Assembly: GCF_947623445.1 (NCBI RefSeq)
Contig: NC_135243.1
Span: 15,254,501 to 15,318,500 of the forward strand
Length of the DNA stretch: 64,000 bases
DNA from: Clavelina lepadiformis
Lineage: Eukaryota; Chordata; Ascidiacea; Aplousobranchia; Clavelinidae
Reading direction: 5' to 3'
The position numbers and the translations under genes are program-made. This document shows, piece by piece, positions 25,236 through 36,832 of this stretch (the first letter of the stretch is position 1; each line of letters begins with the position of its first letter). The notes under the pieces are model-generated. The model was not told the DNA's origin, ran no database searches, and saw nothing but the letters and a program-made list of their open reading frames with translations.

Positions 25236-26250
25236 TTAAATCTGTTAATACTTCATTTTTATTAGTATTTTCGAAATTACAATTTTTTAATTCATCTATA
25301 ACATCATCTAAATCATCATTTTTATAATTTTCAAAATTGTAATATTTTTGTCGGCTGATTTGAAATATCTTTTATATTATGGCTGGCTGGTCTAACGATT
25401 CTTTTTACATTAAAACATTTTCTTTTTTAAGTCGATTTTTATACTTTAAGAAATTGTGTATATGACAATTAGAGCAAGTTTTTGTTGCATTAAAATCGTG
25501 AAAAATTTGTATTTATTTTTAACAAAAGTTGCATTTATGCACAAGCATTTTAAACAACAGTGATTTATTCAGCGATCTATTAACATATACTTAATCCTAA
25601 TTGTTTCCAAACATTATCTGGGGAGAAACGACGATCGTTTGCCAACAGTTTGCCGAGCATGCTAAAATTTGTTCCACAGTGAAGTTGCTTGGCAATTTAA
25701 CAATTTGGCATAAAGTTTTGGCCTGATGTTTGGCCGGGTTATTTACTTTTAGGTCTTTATGCAGTTCGAATCGTTGATCCAAATACAATTTTGCGCAATA
25801 ATAGATAAAAATTGCATGTAAAAAAGAAAGAAGTTGCAAAAAGTTGCAATATAAAGTTTCTGAAAACAGCCTAAAACATTGTACTACATAAAATCTGACT
25901 ATTTAGGAACCTGTAAAAAAAGTTAAAAAAACTTGCCCTAGCGATAATATAAAACATGAGGAATAAGATTAGCCTATTATTAAAAATCATAGATTTTTTT
26001 TAACCCAATCTATAAAATATAAATAATATGCTAGTATTGATAGATATATCGTTCATGCTTTTAAGCAAGTTCCAACATTGGGTGTTTCAAATGTAGATGG
26101 ATATTTGAAAATGACTGTTGTTGATGAATGAAAATCTACTTTTGTTCATAATTTCATTTGGGAATATTTTCATGAGTTACTCAATGACAATGAAAAAGTT
26201 AAACATATCAATGAAAAATATGATAATAATAGATCAGAAAACCTAAAATT
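25236..26250. pseudogene. AT-rich decayed coding block of unknown origin
   Basis: About 1 kb markedly richer in A+T than its surroundings, yet with coding-like translation in short frames. On the minus strand 25597-25839 is open (80 codons), about 25406-25500 reads a CSNCH-containing stretch and about 25236-25360 an Asp/Asn-rich stretch; on the plus strand about 26040-26250 is open except for one stop. The composition and decay resemble the block at 55860-57000, also next to a family A hAT MITE. I do not recognise the products; a virus-like or mobile origin is an inference. Confidence 0.4.
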
Positions 26251-26256
26251 ATATAC

Positions 26257-26684
26257 CAGGGGTGGGCAAACTTGTTCAATGAAAGAGTCACTTGCAGAAA
26301 ACTATAAAGACCAGCGAGCCGCAAAATCAGTAATGATTGTCAATTTGGTTATTATATTATTAGTAGTCATTTTGGGATATTAGGCTACTTTTCAGCTAGA
26401 AGACCCATAAAAAACATGTCGGCGAGGCGCACTTTGACCACATTTGTCATAGAGTGTAGAATCTATATACCTGAAAACGATGTCGGATTCTATGTCTAGT
26501 GTTACGTCATAAACGAAATGCTGGCCTAAATAGAAAAAAAATAGACAGAAACGTTCATAAACGGTACTCTTGGAAGCCTTTACAATTTTTTGGAATTTTA
26601 CGATTCGACTAGAAGAGCAACAAAAAACATGCTGGCGAGCTGCATGCGGCTCGCGAGCCACAGTCTGCCCAGTGCCCACCCCTG
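26257..26684. mobile_element. hAT MITE, family A, complete
   Basis: 428 bp with ends CAGGGGTGGGCAAACTTG and (reversed) CAGGGGTGGGCACTGGGCAG, and a perfect 8-bp target duplication TTATATAC (26249-26256, 26685-26692). Shares GAAAGAGTCAC, CACTTTGACCACATTTG and AAAAAACATGCTGGCGAG with the copies at 44464 and 55171. No transposase. Confidence 0.92.
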
Positions 26685-27027
26685 TTATATACATTACCAA
26701 AAGCAGGTGATGAATCAAATCAAAATACATATCCTAAATTGTGCTAGTACCCCTTTAGCGGCCATTAAGTACAGTTTAGTTTGTCGCTGATTGACGCCCT
26801 TAAGCTGCTCCCTGCATTTTGTAAAGTCGTAATATTTTCTCTTTTCATTTTCGTTTGTCTTTTTCTTCTACTGTTTTCGGTTTCGACTGTGATTCCAGTT
26901 AAGTGTTGAGCTTATGAGATGATGACTGATTTAATATATGAGCGAAGGTAACCACTATTGTAACAGCAGTGGTTTGGAGTCAGATTCACTTCATCGCATA
27001 GACTCTATGCCATAGACTAAGTTAGAG

Positions 27028-27203
27028 CAGGGATATCCAACCTTTTATTATAGTGGGCCGCATTGTCACTTGAAATAATTGAATGGGCCGCAAAACCTAT
27101 TAAATTTCAAGAAAAATGGGTACATAAAGTACATACTTTTGGAGTGAAAATGACTAGCGGGCCGCACAAAAATCTCAGGCGGGCCGCAGGTTGGACATCC
27201 CTG
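27028..27203. mobile_element. Short hAT-like MITE (CAGGGATATCCAACC ends)
   Basis: 176 bp with 15-bp inverted ends CAGGGATATCCAACC / GGTTGGACATCCCTG (one mismatch) and GGGCCGCA motifs inside both ends. Flanking 8-mers AGTTAGAG and GACTAGAG agree at five positions, so the duplication is worn. Confidence 0.8.
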
Positions 27204-27230
27204 GACTAGAGCATCGCATAGACCATAGAG

Positions 27231-27446
27231 CAGGGGTTCTTAAAGTATGGGTCGCGACCCAAACATGGGTCGCGGAGGGTCAGAAAATGGGTCGCGACAT
27301 AGTGACATAGGTGGGTCGCGACATAGGTTAATATAATATAATATAGGTCTATAGGACATTAAAATGGGTCGCGACATAGGTTTGGGTCGTGAGGTGATCA
27401 TGAAACTCAGATTTGGGTCGCGCTCAAAAAAGTTTAAGAACCGCTG
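27231..27446. mobile_element. hAT MITE with GGGTCGCGACC motifs and perfect target duplication
   Basis: 216 bp bounded by CAGGGGTTCTTAAAGT and (reversed) CAGCGGTTCTTAAACT, flanked by a perfect 8-bp duplication CCATAGAG (27223-27230, 27447-27454). The interior repeats ATGGGTCGCGACATAG several times. It sits 27 bp from the element ending at 27203. Confidence 0.92.
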
Positions 27447-27454
27447 CCATAGAG

Positions 27455-28932
27455 CAACGTAACATATATCGCCATACCTCCATATTGTATACTACTGACC
27501 ATGCCTCGTATCAGTGGTACCACCCTAGAAATCTAGCATACATTACTTGATCTCTTGCACTTTCGGTTGCCTGCAATAATTTTTATTTGCACAGCGAGCA
27601 TTAACAAATGATCTTTTCTCTGCACAAGAAGTATTTCATTATTTTTAAATTATATGCAACTTTTCGAAGTGTCATATACTTCTTAGAAACGAAGTTGGTC
27701 ACTCTATACAAGCGCCAGCAAACATTCCAATGAACGCAGCAAAACTTATTTGAAATTTACAGAAATTTTGAAAACCCAGAATCCTCATTGCTTAATTGAT
27801 CGACTACAAGTTTATTAAAACCGAAAAACCACTGATTGACCACACAGACTCTCAGGCCGATTTACTATGTGGTTTATTCAGATAACAGATCTATGGCGGT
27901 TAACACCAGGTCATTTCTTTGTCGCACTTTCGCATTTATCACATGCTGTCTGTCAATTAATTAATTATGATTTACGTTTGTGACAGTTTCATTGTATGCG
28001 CTTGCGTTTATTCTGTTTGATTACTGCTTTTATCTGTTACTGAAGTTAGATCTATATCACCACTTGAGCTTGTAAAGCATGCAAAGTATCATCATAGTCA
28101 GATAGCTTAAACGCAATTTCTTGGAGTCAGTAAGCACTTTTTCTAAAAATTTCTCTAAGTTTCAGAGAAACCTGTTTTTCGTACAACTGTAGCAGTTTGT
28201 CAGGAACCTTTAGAGTGTGGCTCTACAGATCCGACAAAACTCAGAACTTTCATGTCCCAAGGTAACTGTTGGATGGGGAAACAAAGGTTCCTTTCGCAGT
28301 CTCGAGGAAGACTACCAACCAGTGGCGACAGGTGATTTTATTATCAACGAAAGGGTAGCTTAGTCGGCAAGGGGCTCCCTGCCCTGGCAACAGTCCTTGC
28401 ATTGGGCCTGCCGTGATCAAATGTATATGAATTTAAGTCCTATTGTGTAGGAGCTAGAGATGTCCCGGCCCTTCTCAACATCGGCCACAGCGTTTTGTTA
28501 AGATGTTTTTGGAGAACGGAACTTGAAATTCTTCAACAGTCTCTAAATATTTACATTTCTGCAAATACAGCAGGAAATAACTGCTTACCAGGTAAGTTTT
28601 AATAGGTTGCGTGCCTCTATCATTTCTTAGCGTTTGCCTATAAGCAAAGCTGAATAAAAACCCTGTACGCACCGCTAGTCCTTTAGAGTGACGGTTACTT
28701 CGAGTCTACAGTTTGTGATGTGTAATATGTTCTGTTTGACAACAATATTGGGCCAAAAACCAAGATTGGCTTACATGCTTGACCAATAATCTAGAAAACA
28801 ATTTGTCTCATCGGCAGAATTCTGTTTGTGTGATAAGAAACCACACTTGATAATATTTTTAAACAACAAAATTAAAGACATATGTATGTGTTCTTGAAAA
28901 CCACGAGAGTCGACGTACTGATAATTATAATA
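27455..28932. other. Intergenic stretch, nothing recognised
   Basis: Only short open frames (for example 28475-28672 and 28771-28965, minus) without family similarity. No repeat boundaries or RNA genes seen. Confidence 0.4.
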
Positions 28933-29855
28933 CAGTGGGACCTCGTTAATCCGGACCCCGAACAACCGGAATCCCCGCTATCCGACACAAAACTGCCGGG
29001 AACGGATTTCTTCCTATGCATTTTACCCCTTTAATCCGGAAACCCCGCTGTCCGACTCCGACACAAAAGTTTTGGAACAAATGTGCTAAATCAATAGCAA
29101 TAAAATCCGATAAACCGGATTATTAACAGTTAAGCGAAAATGATTCACGATTGTCCTAATACACTATGTACACTGGGTAGTTAGTTGACGAAACAATAGC
29201 CGATTATCTACGCATAGGCCTAATAACGTTGCGGTCTTTATTGATTCAAAAGTACAGTACTGTACAGGATTGCGCTTTGTAAAAAATTTTAGCCGCACAG
29301 CTTTTTAGTCATACTATGAAATACTGTACAGTATTTTAGAAACAAAAAAATAAATTGTTCATCAACAGTAACAAACAACACCTCCGCGGTCGCAAAAAAA
29401 TACGTACAGTACATCGGTTGAGTGCGGCAATCTATTGAAGACATACTGCTGCAACTCAATCGTGCTATCAGCTTTTGATATCGCATTGCGCAAAGATTGG
29501 AAACAGGTCAAAGAAAGTTAAAGACTGCTGGTCCCGCCGGAATGCATCGCCATGCAAGAGCGGTTGTCAAACCGATTTGCGGCCGAATGTTCGTCACTTG
29601 GAGAGCATTCGTCTTTAATACGGTGGTTCTGGGGTTCGACACTGGGTCGGATCATACAAAAAATATAATTTTATTTTAGTTGCTGTCCAGCCAGAAACTC
29701 GGTAGTTAGAATTGGAGTAAGGTGCATACTGCGTTTTGAACACGGTGCTGCATTTGCAAGATTGATTGATTTTTTACTTTCCGATAATCCGGAAACCCCG
29801 CTAAACCGACATTTTTTGACGAAACGAAGTGGTCCGGATTAACGAGGTCTCACTG
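28933..29855. mobile_element. Tigger/pogo-like Tc1-mariner non-autonomous element
   Basis: 923 bp with inverted ends CAGTGGGACCTCGTTAATCC / GGATTAACGAGGTCTCACTG and TA on both outer sides (28931-28932, 29856-29857), the Tc1/mariner target duplication. The CAGTG start and AATCCGGA-rich subterminal repeats, repeated several times near both ends, are typical of pogo/Tigger families. No intact transposase; the 29497-29679 frame is unrecognised. Confidence 0.88.
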
Positions 29856-29857
29856 TA

Positions 29858-30627
29858 ATTGATATGCTCTTTGGCTAAGATTCAACTTTCGCTATTAACT
29901 TTGTTGCATTCACAGCGCATTTTTATATTTAGTTTTGTTACGTTGGAAATACTGATGAAAGTCATTTGGAATTGTAACTACACTATTTGGTATCAATATC
30001 TTCATACGAAAAGAATAAGATGAATGTTATGATTTACCATTAATGCTTTGAAGTGTCTCACTTGGTTGATTTGTCGACCATGTTTGAAAACGATCACTTT
30101 AATATAGAAAATGCCTCCACCTTCATAACGTTGCTAAATCTGATACACTGCTTTGGGTTATATCAGAACAAGTGGTCAAGGCAACTGTCTTCACTTCCTA
30201 ACCTATTTAATTTCTACTGTATATCTGTTCAATTTTTCATAATTCTAAATAGTTCTACTGCAATGGTTTTTAAGAAGCATTTCATTATAAACTTATCTTT
30301 TTATTACCTTAAATACTCAAATGAGTACAAAATTTTTAGTTCTACTACCACAAATTTTGCACACCATTACTTATGAAAGTCACACAATTGATACATACAA
30401 AAGCTTTGTTATATTGCCACAAGGTAAGTAGTATTCATTCAAGAGCTTCATACTGATGAAAATCTAAACATAAAAAACAATTCTCAAAGATAAAATCCAT
30501 CATTATAACAACTGTTACATGAATTCAAAATTTACAAGAACAAAACAGACATATTTTCATGGCATTAAGAAAGATAAAACTTGCCAGACAGCAATTAAAA
30601 ACTATATTAGTTACGAAATGCTGAAGT
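29858..30627. other. Intergenic stretch downstream of DAD1
   Basis: The plus-strand open frame 30053-30376 (107 codons) is rich in Phe/Ile/Asn and has no recognised family; it is more likely AT-rich non-coding sequence. Nothing else seen. Confidence 0.35.
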
Positions 30628-30633
30628 TTTATT
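30628..30633 (-). terminator. Probable DAD1 polyadenylation signal
   Basis: AATAAA on the minus strand, 37 bp past the DAD1 stop codon, the nearest canonical signal. Confidence 0.6.
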
Positions 30634-30669
30634 GACATGCAGATTTCATTATCTTACTATGGCTATACT

Positions 30670-31330
30670 TTATCCGATGAAGTTGATGACGACCAAGTGT
30701 AAAACCATATGAGCAAAAAGAAAGTCTGCAAATGCTCTTTCTGGTGCAATGGATTTAAAGTCGCGTGAGTTTTCTGGATTGACTTGAAGTCTTAAGTTTA
30801 CTGCACAGGGAAATTTAAATCAATTGAACTTCTCAATAAACTACAGTATAATATAATGACAAAAGGTTTATAGAAAAAAAACATCTATATGTCAAACTAC
30901 CTACTCACTTCTAGGGAATTATATTAAAATACCTCTTCAAATATTGATAAACATTATTACCCCACCTGCTAAAACAAAAGAAGCAACACATGAAATAAAC
31001 CCCGACAGAAAGGAATTAAATGGAAAGGTGCCAACCAAAGCACAATATACAAATTGCAGTACACCGGTGATCAAAATGTACGTCAAGTAAGCATCAATAA
31101 TCTGAAAAATATCTACTTTTAAAATTAAAGACATTTTTCCATACAATTATACGAAAAAAATTTTCAGTATTCAAAATTAAACATCAAGCTAAATATGAAT
31201 AAATTTGTGCTATGTTTAAAATATTCCTAGTCCAATGCCAGTAGATAAATACCTTTAATTTTTGAGGAGTTTTGGCGATATAATCCGAGTAAAATTTTGT
31301 CATAACTGCAATGATATTTTCTGATGACAT
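30670..31330 (-). CDS. DAD1: DAD1, subunit of the oligosaccharyltransferase, complete
   Basis: Small integral ER membrane subunit of the oligosaccharyltransferase that transfers the glycan to nascent polypeptides (N-glycosylation); also named defender against cell death 1. Minus-strand exons 31330-31253, 31101-30966 and 30800-30670, phases 0 and 1, give 114 residues, one more than human. Hallmarks are [36 protein letters not shown] in exon 2 and [20 protein letters not shown] with [10 protein letters not shown] at the C-terminus in exon 3. Three hydrophobic segments are visible. The ATG at 31328-31330 is the only start that gives the usual length. Introns are 151 and 165 bp. Confidence 0.97.
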
Positions 31331-32889
31331 AATGCTGGGGACAATTTTTTACAAATGATAAACAAATTACCTGCAATATAATAATCAACCTGGATCAAAT
31401 TGATAAAATTTTAAAAATAATTACAGGTAGAAATAAAGCGGTTCCTTTTCAAACGAATGTTCATCATATAACTCCTATCGACACATATCATGTTAATTAT
31501 TTTTTATTTAATTGGGAAATACTTCGCTTCGTTTGATATATCTGGAGTCATGTTTTTCAGTGGACACATGAGACTCATTAACAAGCGTACAGAAATATTT
31601 TCAAGATCACACCAATTTATAAAACATCCTATTGTAGTTATTTAAAAATCAATTTAATTTAAGAGCCTCGACATAAAATCAAGGCTTTAGCAGTAGGACA
31701 TGCTGTCATGCAAACATTTGTGTCTGTATTCTTGTTCAAAACTGTCATATTTTCCAGTCTGGAGTAATAGATAACACCAATTTTTTTTCTTTTTTGCAAT
31801 AGAATCTGGGGCAGCCTAGATAACAATTAAGTCTTTTCACTGCCCTACACCAATTAATTATGTTATGCTATTTGTTGGTTTGTTTTTGTATGTGGAAATT
31901 AACTCTTCCTCTCTTTCACAGTATGAGCGGGTAAAAACTCTTTGGATATTATATAAGTTGTTGGCAAGCGCTACAATGCCACGCACAAAACACCAAGTCA
32001 GAAAATAATCATAGCAGGGGAATATCACATTTTACTGTGAAAGTGTTTAGACTTTAGAGTATTCCAAGCATGATGAGTAAGGCCGTCTCCATCCATTTAG
32101 ACATACGATTGGTCAAATTTCAATAAAAATTGATTAAAATTGATCCGGATAACATCATTTATTAATAGGGTGTTACAACAGACCAAACTGTAAGGTACGG
32201 CTGTTTTCGACAATAAATTGTGCGTCCAAAGACACAAATTTTGGTGCGACGGCACACACCAAAGCTTCAATTATTTGTTTATTTATTAAATATTGGCATA
32301 CAAACAATCAGCCTTGCTTTTTTGTTTATTATAAATCGGCATGCACGTTAACCAGACTACTGAGTTTGGCACAGGCGAACTCTATAACCGCTTTTCATGA
32401 GCTTAGAGTGCCGAACTACACGTGCAATATTTTGCACTTAATGACTTGAACAGAACTTCCGTGCACTCAATTTTCAATTGATTTAAAGATTGAATAAGTA
32501 AATCAAACTGTGCGGTCTAGTATAAAGTGTACAAACACAGGATGCCTTTGCATATTAGCAACCAGCAACAGAAAATTGTCACGTCATCTGGTTGTGCACT
32601 TGCAATGTCTTGCATATTAGACGCCCACTTCACTCTTTTTTCACGAATGATCGCGCGTTTTTGTCTCACTTGCCAACGCAACACCTTACAGGTAATGGTT
32701 TTCACGTTGTCCAGTAGCCTATGGCTTGCCGTAATTACGATTTGCCATGGTACTGCACCAAGAAACCTGCAAGTAAAATGCGAGACACGTATCAACTATG
32801 ATCCTCACGAACATTTCGCTGTAGCCAAAAAGAACAGCGCCTTTTAATGGAAGGTGTAGTGATTCATTCATGACCTGCAAACCAGTCTT
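31331..32889. other. Upstream of DAD1: promoter region and a dispersed repeat
   Basis: Presumably contains the DAD1 promoter; no motif stands out. 32390-32520 is the inverted counterpart of the repeat at about 12145-12300. Overlapping open frames at 32517-32847 on both strands have no recognised family. Confidence 0.35.
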
Positions 32890-32942
32890 CTAATTCAGAA
32901 GTCAGGTTCGAAATAGGTGAAGCCATTGAGTAGTAGGAAATA

Positions 32943-33185
32943 AAGTCTGGGTCGATATTATAGAGGTCATGGGTTCTGTACATTGAAGCTTGGGTCAAGA
33001 TTGGAAAGGCTACGGCTCGTATATACTGAAACATGGCAAATGGTTCGAGATTACAGAGTTTATGGTTTCTACAGACTAAAGTCTGGACCGAGTTTAGAAA
33101 AGTCATAGCTCGAAAATCTGAAGCCTGCGTCAAGATTACAGAAGTCATAGGTTCTGAAGATTACGTTTTGGTCGATATAAGAACA
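32943..33185. repeat. Degenerate 43-bp tandem repeat
   Basis: About five to six imperfect units, each like AAGYYTGGGTCAAGATT followed by AGAAGTCATAGGTTCTG. Unit length is 43 bp in at least four of them. It lies just beyond the end of the gypsy-like third ORF on that strand, so it could belong to the retroelement's 3' region. Confidence 0.6.
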
Positions 33186-33433
33186 AGTTGAATTCGAATA
33201 AAATTGAGTCTGAAGTTACATAAGCTAAATGAGAGGACAGGAGGGTAAGTCGAGCTCTTTTCCTGGATTTTTTATGGACTGGGAGGCTGTGAACGCTGGT
33301 TTATGTTAAAAAAATTACTGTCAGTTTGTAGGCCTGTTGGACTATTGAAGTATTTTTAGAGATGGATTATGTTTACATTAAAAATTAGGCTAAGCCTAAG
33401 CTGAATTTAATATTAAGCTATCTTATTGAAATT

Positions 33434-34314
33434 TCAGCCTGCTGACCTCAGAAAACATATAGGAGTAGGTTGTAGCCTATAGTAATCTACCGGTTTGTGC
33501 TCCCATGTTTCGATCAGCTTCGTAAGCTGGAAATGCAAGAACTTGTTCTCTTCGTTAAAAGTAGTGAGACCTTCTGCAATGAGATCATCGTTGCATAGAC
33601 GCATTCTGTTGCGTGTCAAAAGTAGCAAGAAGTCGTGAGCATTGAAAGTGCGGTGTTTGAGAAGAGACAAGCTGCAGTGGAAAACGAACGGATAATTCGA
33701 GCTCGGAATATTGGTTGTAGCGAAAGATAAAGCTGTTGTCGCAGTAAATATGATTTCCATAGCAGTTTTTCGCAAGTGTGGAGCATTTTCTCCTTCGATG
33801 CACCAAGGTCAGCTAAGGAAACTCTATACAAAGACGTAGAGTACTCGCGAAGGTACTCGCCATACCATTTCCGTTAAGCAGTATCCATGCTTGATGAAGC
33901 ACGATGCAACAGATCCAAGAGAAGACGTCATTGTGTCCGTAACATAACTATAGTAAATGGTAGTGTGAAACAGAAAGTCGTCGATCACTTTCTCAAAATG
34001 TGTCGAAGGTATTGACAGATTTTGATAACTTCCAAAAAAAGCAAATAAATAGTTTCCAGGGTGTAATCTGTGAAGTGCAGTCTGTCACAGGAATCTTCTG
34101 TAGATGAAAATCTGGAGAAAACACAGTAGCAGTACAGTTGCGTATGGAGAACGGTGTTTGCTTGCTTTTGGCAATAGAAGTCTTCATTAAAGGTATATAA
34201 TCCAAGAGAATGCGAACGCTGATATAATAGAATCTGTTGTGAGTCCAGGTGAAGTTTCACCTGAACGGCTGATGTAAACACAAAGAAACACTTAAGCAGC
34301 AACCAATAGAACAT
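33434..34314 (-). pseudogene. Possible envelope-like third ORF of a Ty3/gypsy relic, broken
   Basis: Begins with an ATG at 34312-34314, ten bases beyond the Pol stop in the same transcription direction. The first 18 or so residues are strongly hydrophobic (FYWLLLKCFFVF), like a signal peptide, followed by 109 open codons to 33985. Further open stretches in other frames (33831-33616, 33775-33434) suggest the original frame has been broken by indels. Position after Pol and the signal peptide suggest an envelope-like gene as in errantivirus-type gypsy elements, but I see no diagnostic envelope motif, so the function is an inference. Confidence 0.4.
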
Positions 34315-34323
34315 TTTGTGTTT

Positions 34324-35170
34324 CTAATCAGAGAAACGTTTCGGTGGAATGATTTTGCGAGAAGTCCTTACAGCCGCAGGAGAGTTTGCAGAATCTGCAG
34401 CACTTAAAGCAGGTGGAAGCGCTTGAGGCGTCGAGTTGAAGTAGAGGGCAATGACTGTGAAGAAAAACTTTGAGCCTGCAAAAATCTCGATGATGAGATA
34501 ATAATGACGGTAAAGGAGCATCAATTTGATTAGAAAGACAGGGTCCGGTTTCCCATGACAGGAAATAAAGAATTACTTATCTCATTGTTCCAAAACCGGA
34601 AAAGGACCTACATAAGGGTGTTCCAACCTTCGTTTGACTTGATTACAACGGACATAAACACGGTCACAACGTTTCAAATCTGAATGAACGTAGGACTGAG
34701 TGAATTTCGTATGAGAGTTCGTTGGCATAAACTGAAAGTTGTTGATAAAGTCTTGGTAGGAACCGAGGTAGGCTATAACAGCAGAAGCAAGCTTGGAGTC
34801 GGGAAAGAAACCACCTGGGAGACGTAAAATGTGGCCAAAAGCCAACTCCGCCGGTGTACATTACAAATCCTGGAGACAACGATTGCGCATAGCCAAGATT
34901 TCAATTTGTGAAACCAACGCTTAGGTTCATCTGAACACTTGGTGGCGCGCTTAACTTATGCGTTTTGTAATTTCATTGGAAATTAGATGATAAGCTGTAG
35001 TCTATTGTGTTGAATTACAAGAGAGCACATGATTCCCACCCAAGCAGAACTTGAGAAACACGGTCCACGATCACTTGTGAGAATGACTAGAATACCGACC
35101 ACGGAACACTAGAGATTGACAAAGTAATCAGGAACAGTTTCCGTGTTGGCATCTGAGAGTGGTATGGCTC
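34324..35170 (-). pseudogene. Ty3/gypsy Pol relic: integrase core end and C-terminus
   Basis: Reading the minus strand from 35.1 kb, decayed integrase-core patches are visible (a TSDRGPCFSSS-like stretch and a following HxK-type region), then 34845-34582 gives FGHILRLPGGFF, HSDLKRCDRVYVRCNQVKRR and PYVGPFPVLEQ, the GPY/F-type C-terminal region of gypsy integrases. The last open frame (34524-34324) ends VRTSRKIIPPKRFSD and stop, a basic Pol tail common in these elements. Several frameshifts separate the pieces. No LTR was identified. Confidence 0.78.
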
Positions 35171-35179
35171 GATAAAAAA

Positions 35180-35980
35180 ACAAATATATGGGTAGGTTTT
35201 ATTTTCCATCCACTGATAAATATTGAAGCGATTTTTATTCATCTGTTGCTTAGACATACCACATACTCGTCTGCTTATTTTCGCTTTTTTGAATTTATGT
35301 TTTATGGATTTATCTAATTCTGATTTAACTAATAGTGGCGTTGCTAGTTGTTATCAGCAATTATTACATTAATTATTTTTGAGCACGTTTTAAGCCTTTC
35401 AGGTTTTGTCACATTTTCCCGGTCATTGGCGCGTGTTAGTGAGAACTGGTTTGATTTTTCATCCCCTCTGCACATTTAACGAAAAATTAAATGATTGGTG
35501 GATTCTCGATCCCACTTTAAAACAAAAGATTCCTTCTGTCAAACAAATTTGAAAAGCGATCTAAGAAATGAACGTTTTGACATACGTTTGAATCAATTTG
35601 AATCTATTCTTTCTTCTTCGCTTGCTTCAAAAGATCTCTGAAAGACAGTATATATTAGGCCTACATTGTTTCTTGCAATCCTATAGCCTGAACGTGTGCA
35701 AATGCGTTCGGCTGCAATCCCGTGTGGTTGCAATTCTGTTGGGTGCAATCACTATGTGGTGCATTTAAATCATCTTAGTGCGGTTTGTTAGCTTGATCAA
35801 TAGTCTCATTTGAACATAATGTTGCAAATTTTGGGTATCATATCTTACTGTTTATCATCCAAAAGCTCTTATACAATAGATTTGGCATTGAAAGGCCCTG
35901 CCAGAAATTGTGATAAAATTCAACCACCGACTGACCGGCTTTGCTAAATCAATTATAAGCCAACAAACTGAAACGGATGC
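35180..35980. other. Intergenic stretch with a 16-bp-periodic patch
   Basis: At about 35695-35760 four imperfect units of TGCAATCNNGTGTGGT type occur, the reverse-complement style of the patch at 14655-14730. GCACGTTTTAAGCC at about 35385 also recalls the hairpin motif at 23325. No gene recognised. Confidence 0.4.
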
Positions 35981-36832
35981 CAGATCACATCATCTGAGGA
36001 AGTTTATGAGAATAGTGGCACAGGAGCGGAACCACCAGTTTTGCGTCATAATGTATTTCATACTTATAAATTACCCAGGAACTTTCAATTGAACATATGC
36101 TAATATACGAAACGGTTTATTCATCTATTTCTTCCAATTGAAAACATTTAATCTTTCCCAGTCCACATTTGTAGACATATTGTGCATTTGTGCTAATCAC
36201 AAAATTCCGTCGATACATGATGTTTACCTTTAGCTGTGTAAATTCATTGCAGGTTATGTTCTGTTTGCAATGTAACCTGATTGTGAAGAAAATATTTGCT
36301 ATACTTTTGTTGATTTGTTTCTGTGTATGTTTAATTGCATTAATTTCACCTTCTACATAATATAATTTTGGCATTTCGCGATGATGATGAATGATGTTAT
36401 TTCACAGTTAATTATGCAAAATACCCTTTGGTTTATAAAGGGAAAGTCAATATAGGAAACAACACATAAAATACACAACAAATAAACCCTTAAGGAAGCT
36501 GGCCGCGAGCATAGCGTGTGCTGCAAGCGTCAGTGTAGGAGAAATAAAATATAGGCTCTCTATCACACCATGGACGTGGTATAGATTTATTACAATACTG
36601 TAGCAGGGCAGGCTAAAGCTACTTGTATTACACCTTACCTTGTATTGTATTGTAGGTGTTGTTTATTTTTCGCCATTGGAAGAAATAGATGAACAAACCG
36701 TTTCGTATATTAGCATATGTTCAATTGAAAATTCCTGGGTAATTTATAAGTATGAAATACATTATGACGCAAAACTGGTGGTTCCGCTCCTGTGTCACTA
36801 TTCTCATAAACTTCCTCAGATGATGTGATCTG
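35981..36832. mobile_element. Foldback element with 160-bp near-identical inverted arms
   Basis: Arms 35981-36140 and 36673-36832 are reverse complements with only about four differences, from CAGATCACATCATCTGAGGA to TCTATTTCTTCCAAT. The 532-bp loop has an open frame of 85 codons on the minus strand (36117-36374) without recognised similarity. Such arm length and identity indicate a recent MITE/foldback or an inverted duplication. The sequence just right of the second arm (36833-36882) repeats, inverted, the block at 16073-16120. Confidence 0.85.

Noticed and set aside
29630..29665. GGTTCGAC-like patch checked as a tRNA T-loop
   Set aside because: No acceptor stem or anticodon arm can be paired; it lies inside the Tigger-like element.
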